Part shown: positions 1 to 6,000 of the stretch, piece after piece
How the letters are laid out: every line of letters begins with the position of its first letter
Numbering within the stretch: the stretch's first letter is position 1
Source of the DNA: Candidatus Hodarchaeota archaeon
GTDB taxonomy: Archaea; Asgardarchaeota; Heimdallarchaeia; Hodarchaeales; Hodarchaeaceae
Direction: 5' to 3'
Length of the DNA stretch: 6,753 bases
Assembly: GCA_016840305.1 (NCBI GenBank)
Contig: JAEOSP010000148.1
Coordinates: 1 to 6,753, forward strand
Made by a program: the position numbers and the translations under genes
Notes under the pieces: generated by a model
Told to the model about the DNA's origin: nothing
Seen by the model: only the letters and a program-made list of their open reading frames with translations
Database searches by the model: none

Positions 1-75
1 CCAGAAACAGATATTACCATTACTTCTACAGACAACGTTGGAAATCAGATAATTGCTACTATCACATTCTTAAAA
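1..75 (+). repeat. C-terminal tail of an Ig-like unit cut by the window edge
   Basis: Residues 1-25 hold I-T-S-T-D-N-V-G-N, the D-x-V-G-N strand/turn that ends every unit, and then the last strand (I-I-A-T-I-T-F-L-K) before the linker at residue 26. The array therefore continues upstream of the window. Confidence 0.85.
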
Positions 76-3000
76 GATAACTATGATCCAGTTGTTTTGA
101 TATCCTCACTTGTTGAGAACTCCCCATATTTATATAATCCAACATCCACGCTCATGTATTATTCAAATAATGGAGGAGGAGCTCGTACATTCACTGTAAC
201 AATTCTTGGACAAGAAACTCATTCAAATCTAGATGCAGGATTAAAAAATAGTTCATTCCCACATATCTTCGATACCGATGGAGGATTTAATTCTTCAACA
301 GGAACAGGAGATAGTCACTCCCTAAATTGGAATCATCAGTATTCATTCACTCCGACAGTTACAGCTAATGGATCTTACATAATTACAGTTTACGATCTTG
401 TTGGTAATTCTGGAAGTGCTTCACTTGAAATTTACAAGGATGACAACGCTCCTACCGTTAATATCACATCTATCATCGAAAATTCTTGGCTACTATATTA
501 CAATGCTGGAGAGTTATACTATTCAAATGACCAAATAATGAACGCCCCTTTTACATTGAACATAACTGTCAATGACAGTGTTGGAGAAAGTGGAAGAGCT
601 AGTGCTAATGGAACAACTGCTTTTGGAGAAACACCCTCAAGTTCTATCTACATTAGTAATGCCTACTATAATTTAGTGTATTATATAAATTCTGGAGAGA
701 ATGATGAAGGTATTTTACTAATTACTGGATATGACAGAGTCGGGAATAGTGCCACTGATTCATTCACATTAAAAATCGATACTGATGGCCCTACAAGTTT
801 ATCGATTAAAGAAGTATTAGGGTATGCTAGTAGTGAATTTCTACACTATAGAGATGAAGTTCTCTACTTTTCTAATACCAATCCCTCTATGAATGAACCA
901 TTTACAATTCGAGTTAATGGCTCTGACGGTTTAGGATCAGGATTGTTGAATGCTACTGGAGAAGATGACCTTGGAGAAACAGGTGTCTTTGACACTTCTT
1001 ACACAACTTATTATGAATTGGATTATTCGATAAGCACAGGTGAAACAGCTGATGAAGGGAAGGTTGATATTTACTTCTATGACCGTTGTGGAAATAGTAA
1101 TCCAGTGTCCTTAACAACAACACTGGATAACAATGGACCCGTCAGTTTAGTAGTTCTAAGTGTCAATGATGGAAATAGTATTTTCCTCCATTATGATGTT
1201 CCAGGTCAAGTTCTTTACTATAGTAACGATCAACCTATGTCAGAAACCTTCACAATTCGTGTCAATGCTACTGATTTTGGTGGTGGGCTTAAAAATGCTA
1301 CTGGAGAAGACGAATTTGGAGAAACAGGAGTTGGAACAGCTGTTTATAATCAGTACTATGAGCTAAGCTACACCATATCAGAATCAGAGAGTGCATCTGA
1401 TAACAACGTTACAATAACAATTTTTGATATGTGCGGAAATGCAAACACTATTGATTTTATTACACGGATTGATAATAATGGCCCTCAAGATGTAAAAATT
1501 AGTCAGGTAAATGACTATGGATCTGATTTTATACATTTATATAACGATTCAGGTAGTTTAACATTATATGTATCAACATTATCATCTGTTGATCACAAAT
1601 TCACACTTACGGTAACTTATTATGAACCCACAAACGAAGTAGGTTATAATAAGACAATCTCAGGTTATTATTTTGGTGAGAGTTATGAAACCACGTTAAA
1701 TTATGTTACGTATTACTTGAATGTGACTGATGTTGTCAACAATGGATCCTTAAATCTTTGGATATTTGACAAAGTCAACAATAGTAACACTATATCACTT
1801 CCAATCTATGTAGACTTAACTAATCCTAGTTTGGTCGATACTTGGTATTTTGATGATCATGGTAGTGATTTTGTTCATATTAATACGAGTCATTTCTTCT
1901 TTAGTGATAATATGCCGACAACACAGGTGATTACTATCTATGGAACTGGTACCGATGGAGTAGGAGGATCAGGTGTTTATAGAGTAAGGTACTCCACTGC
2001 GTTTGGAAGTTCACCTTCAACAGATTTAGGTACTTCTTGGAGCGCGGATTATGGTATTGATCCTACAGATCCTGAAAATGGTACAATAGGTACTGTGAGT
2101 GACAGTAACATAATAATCACAATCACTGATCGTGTCAATAATAATTTCTCATTTAGAATTCCTTATGTTTCAGACAATTACGCACCTTCAGGACTCAACA
2201 TACTAGCAATTCTTGAGGATTTATTACCCGAGTATATGTATAATTTAACTCTCGGAACTCTTTATTATTCTAATGTAGGGAGTGGTTCAAGGAAATTCAC
2301 GGTTAGAGTTAGCTCTACTGATACAGGGGAATCGGGATTACGCTATATATCGTTCCCTGATATTGGAACTGGGTTCAGTACAGGAGGAATTAATACTTCT
2401 CATGTTGGTGGTCTCTGGGAATTTTCTTATTTAATAAATAATCCTGCAGTTGCCAATTATAATGGATCTGTAATAGTATCAGTATTTGATTATGTAGGAA
2501 ATAATGAAAACGTATCTTTCGATTTATTCCATGATAATACTCCACCTCAAAACTTGGTGTTAGAAAATATTCTCGAAGTAAGTGAATTCATCTATTATAA
2601 CACTGGAAACGAGGTATTTTATTATTCAAATGATCAAACAATGGCTGAAAGCTTCACAATACGAATTAGTGCAGATGATCTTGAGAGTGGGTTATATAAA
2701 GCTAATGCAAGTGAATTTGGAGATAATCCGTTAGATAATACACCTGTTGGTAGTGAGTTCGAATTATCTTTTACCATTAATCAAGGTGAAACAGCACCTA
2801 CATTTACTCTACATGTTTGGGATAACGTTGAAAACGATGAAGTTTTTTACTTAGTAACAGCAGTCGATAATACTCCCCCCCAAGATTTGAATGTTATTAC
2901 GGTTATAGAATCTCCAACGTCTGATTACCTTTATTATGATGGATCTAAACTTTTCTTCTCTAATGATCAACCCATGTCCTCGAGTTTTGTTATTCGTGTT

Positions 3001-6000
3001 AATGGTACAGATTCTGGATCAGGTAGAAAAAATGCAACTGGTGAGTTTGAATTCAACGATGCTGGTGTAGGAGACGGGAGTTACTCAACTTATTATGAGC
3101 TTTTGTACAATATTGTACAGAGTGATGATGTTTCAGATGGTTTTATTACCGTTTGGTTATTTGATAATGTTGGTAACTCAAATAGTGTTGATTTAGAGTG
3201 TACAAAGGATAACACAGCTCCTAGTATTACTATTTCATCTGTTATCGAATCCTCTGAGTATTTATATTACGACTCGGCGAATATTAATCTCTTTTATTCA
3301 AATACTACTCCTTCGATGAATGAATTTTTCACAATCCGCATAACGGGAAGTGATAGCGGTGGTGCTGGTAGGTTGAACGCAACTGGTTCATCTGATTTCG
3401 GAGAAATAAACGTTGGTGATACCACTTATTTGCCTCAATCATATTATGAGTTAACATATTCTGTGGCCACAGATGAATTTGCCACTGATAATTATATCAC
3501 AATTTGGATTTATGACAACGTTGGAAATAGTAATTCAGCGAACCTGGATTGTACTTTAGATAATGATGCTCCAGATATCGTATTACTTGACTCATTAAGT
3601 GGAGTAGATACAAGCGATTATCTTTATTATAGTGGTACGGAATTATTTTACTCTAATGATCAATCTATGAGTGAAACATTCATCCTCCACATCGAAGCTT
3701 TTGAATTTCTCAGTGGAGTAGCAAATGTTACTGGATCGCTAGATTTTGGTGAAACACCAACCACAACAACGAATGCTTCTGGTACATTTGATCTACAGTA
3801 TACAATTAGTCAATCAGAGATTACAAATGGAAACGATGGAAATATTCAGGTTTATATCTGGGATCGTGTTGGAAATGTGAATAATAGTATAGTATTACCT
3901 ATTATATTAGACAATGCTGCTCCTTCTGCTATTACCATTGAAGATGTCCTCAATGATGAAAATAGCGACTTTCTCTATTACTCGGGTACTCTCCTCTACT
4001 ACTCGAATCAGCATTTCGGTCAAAATGAGATATTTCAGGTAAATATAACCAGTCAGGATGTAGGTAGCGGGTTACTCAGAATTGATGGAAGTACAGATTT
4101 TGCTGATACTCCTTCTGATTCATCTTACCTTCCATATGGGTACTATTTGGTAAATTATTCGGTGGGTTATGATGAAGAAGCATCTGGAGATCAAATAACG
4201 TTTACTGTATTTGATAGGGTTAATAATGTTGATTCTGTTACATTAAACTTAGTAAAAGATAATACAGCCCCATCTGGTATTTTAATTCAAAGCTTGATAG
4301 AAACAAGTGTCCATATTTATTATGATTCCTCTACACCAATGCTTTATTATTCTAATGACCAAGTTATGAACGATCAAATAAATATAACATTATTAGCCCA
4401 AGATAATGGTGGAGGGGCAGGGTTACTCAATCTCACAGGAAGTTCAGCTTTTAATGATCTACCGTCTGACATTACCTATAGCAGTGGTTATAATTTAGTT
4501 TACACTATTAATCAAGGAGAATCGGATACTTTAATTACCTTTTCTGTGTTTGACAGGGTAGGTAATGTTAACTCTTCATTATCGCTCATTTTAGAGATCG
4601 ATAATCTTGCACCTATCGAACCAACTATTATAGACATCATCGAGTCTTCTAACAACTTATATTATGATGGTGTCATTTTTTACTACTCCAACAATCAGGT
4701 TATGACAGATTCCTTCACTATTCAACTTATTACTTCAGATTCAGGAGTCGGACTACTCAAAGCAAACGGCAGTAGTGATTTTGGTGAAACACCAGAGGAT
4801 TTATCTGAAGATGCAGGGCAATATGATCTTACATACATTGTGAGTCAAGGAGATGTTGCAAGCGGAAACTTAATCGATATTACGGTTCTGGATCTTGTAG
4901 GTAATGTTAACTCAACGACTTTAAGTTGTATTCTTGACAATAATGCTCCAACTCAACCTGTGATAACTTCGATCATTGAATTTTCTGAGTTCTTATATTA
5001 TAGTGCTCCTACATTCTATTATTCAAATGATCAGACGATGAGTGATAGTTTTACCATCCGTTTCACTACAAGCGACGCCTCATCTGGTTTACTCAAAGCT
5101 AGTGGCAGCTCTGACTTCGGTGGAGAAACACCAGAAGATACTACCTATTCGACCTATTATGATCTTTCATACACTGTTAGCGATGGAGAAACTGCTGGAG
5201 TGGATAATTGGGTAAATATTACAGCATATGATCAAGTAGGGAATTCTCAGACTTATTCTCTGAGTTGTATTATCGATAATACTAATCCTTCAGGTGTTAC
5301 TATTGATGATGTAGTTGAACAGCTAGGAGCTCAGTTCCTTTACTACGATAGTGTTGGGGAGGTTCTTTACTACTCTAATGATCAATCGATGGCTGAGACT
5401 TTTAAAGTAGTTGTATCAGCGTTTGATGGCACTAGTGGGTTACAAAAGGTTAATGCAAGTGAGTTTGGAGATATTGTCTCTAATAACACATATGGGCCTT
5501 ATGAATTGTCCTTTGTTGTCAATCAAGGTGAATCTGAACCGACTTTTACAATCAAAGTGTGGGATAACGTTGGAAATTCTGCAAGCGTGGCTTTAACTAC
5601 TCAAGTGGATAATCTTGCGCCAGGAAATTTGAATATTATAGCTGTTCTAGAGTCTTCTGATTTCCTCTATTATGATAGTACGAACCTTTATTTCTCTAAT
5701 AATCAACCTATGACTGCTCTATTTAAAATACGCGTGAGTGGCAGTGATTCAGGTGCTGGAAGAAAGAATGCAACTGGAGAAGACGAATTTGGGGATAACA
5801 ATGTCGGTAATACAACTTATACGACGTATTATCAACTTGAGTACTCTATTGTCCAAAATGATGATGTTTCTGATGGTGCTATAACAATTTGGCTATACGA
5901 TCAGGTTGGGAATAGAAATTCCATAAATCTCATCTGTAGAAAAGATAATACTGCTCCAGTGATTGGTATCAGTTCACATCTAGAGAAAATTTGGTATAAT

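Noticed and set aside
154..156. First in-frame ATG as a possible gene start
   Set aside because: It encodes the Met of M-Y-Y-S-N in the middle of unit A, there is no purine-rich ribosome site upstream, and the preceding codons already encode a complete linker and unit tail.
1160..1366. Open stretch of 68 codons with an ATG in frame 2, plus strand
   Set aside because: It lies wholly inside the frame-1 reading of units D; the translation has no domain pattern and the frame-1 repeat is intact through it. An overlap shadow.
1471..2532. Divergent stretch considered as an inserted enzyme domain
   Set aside because: Unit length and the D-x-x-x-P and D-x-V-[GN]-N landmarks are kept throughout, and no catalytic motif is visible; better read as diverged Ig-like units.
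1221..5385. Recurring GATC/TGATCA words spaced by roughly one repeat length
   Set aside because: They come from the codons for the conserved N-D-Q motif (aat gat caa/cag) in each unit, not from an independent DNA signal.
5411..5596. Open stretch of 61 codons with an ATG in frame 2, plus strand
   Set aside because: It lies inside unit P of the frame-1 protein, where all repeat motifs are intact; a chance open frame.
439..5943. Regular spacing of about 340 bases considered as a CRISPR or DNA-level satellite
   Set aside because: The period is a whole number of codons per unit, DNA identity between units is low while protein motifs are kept, and there are no short identical direct repeats with spacers.
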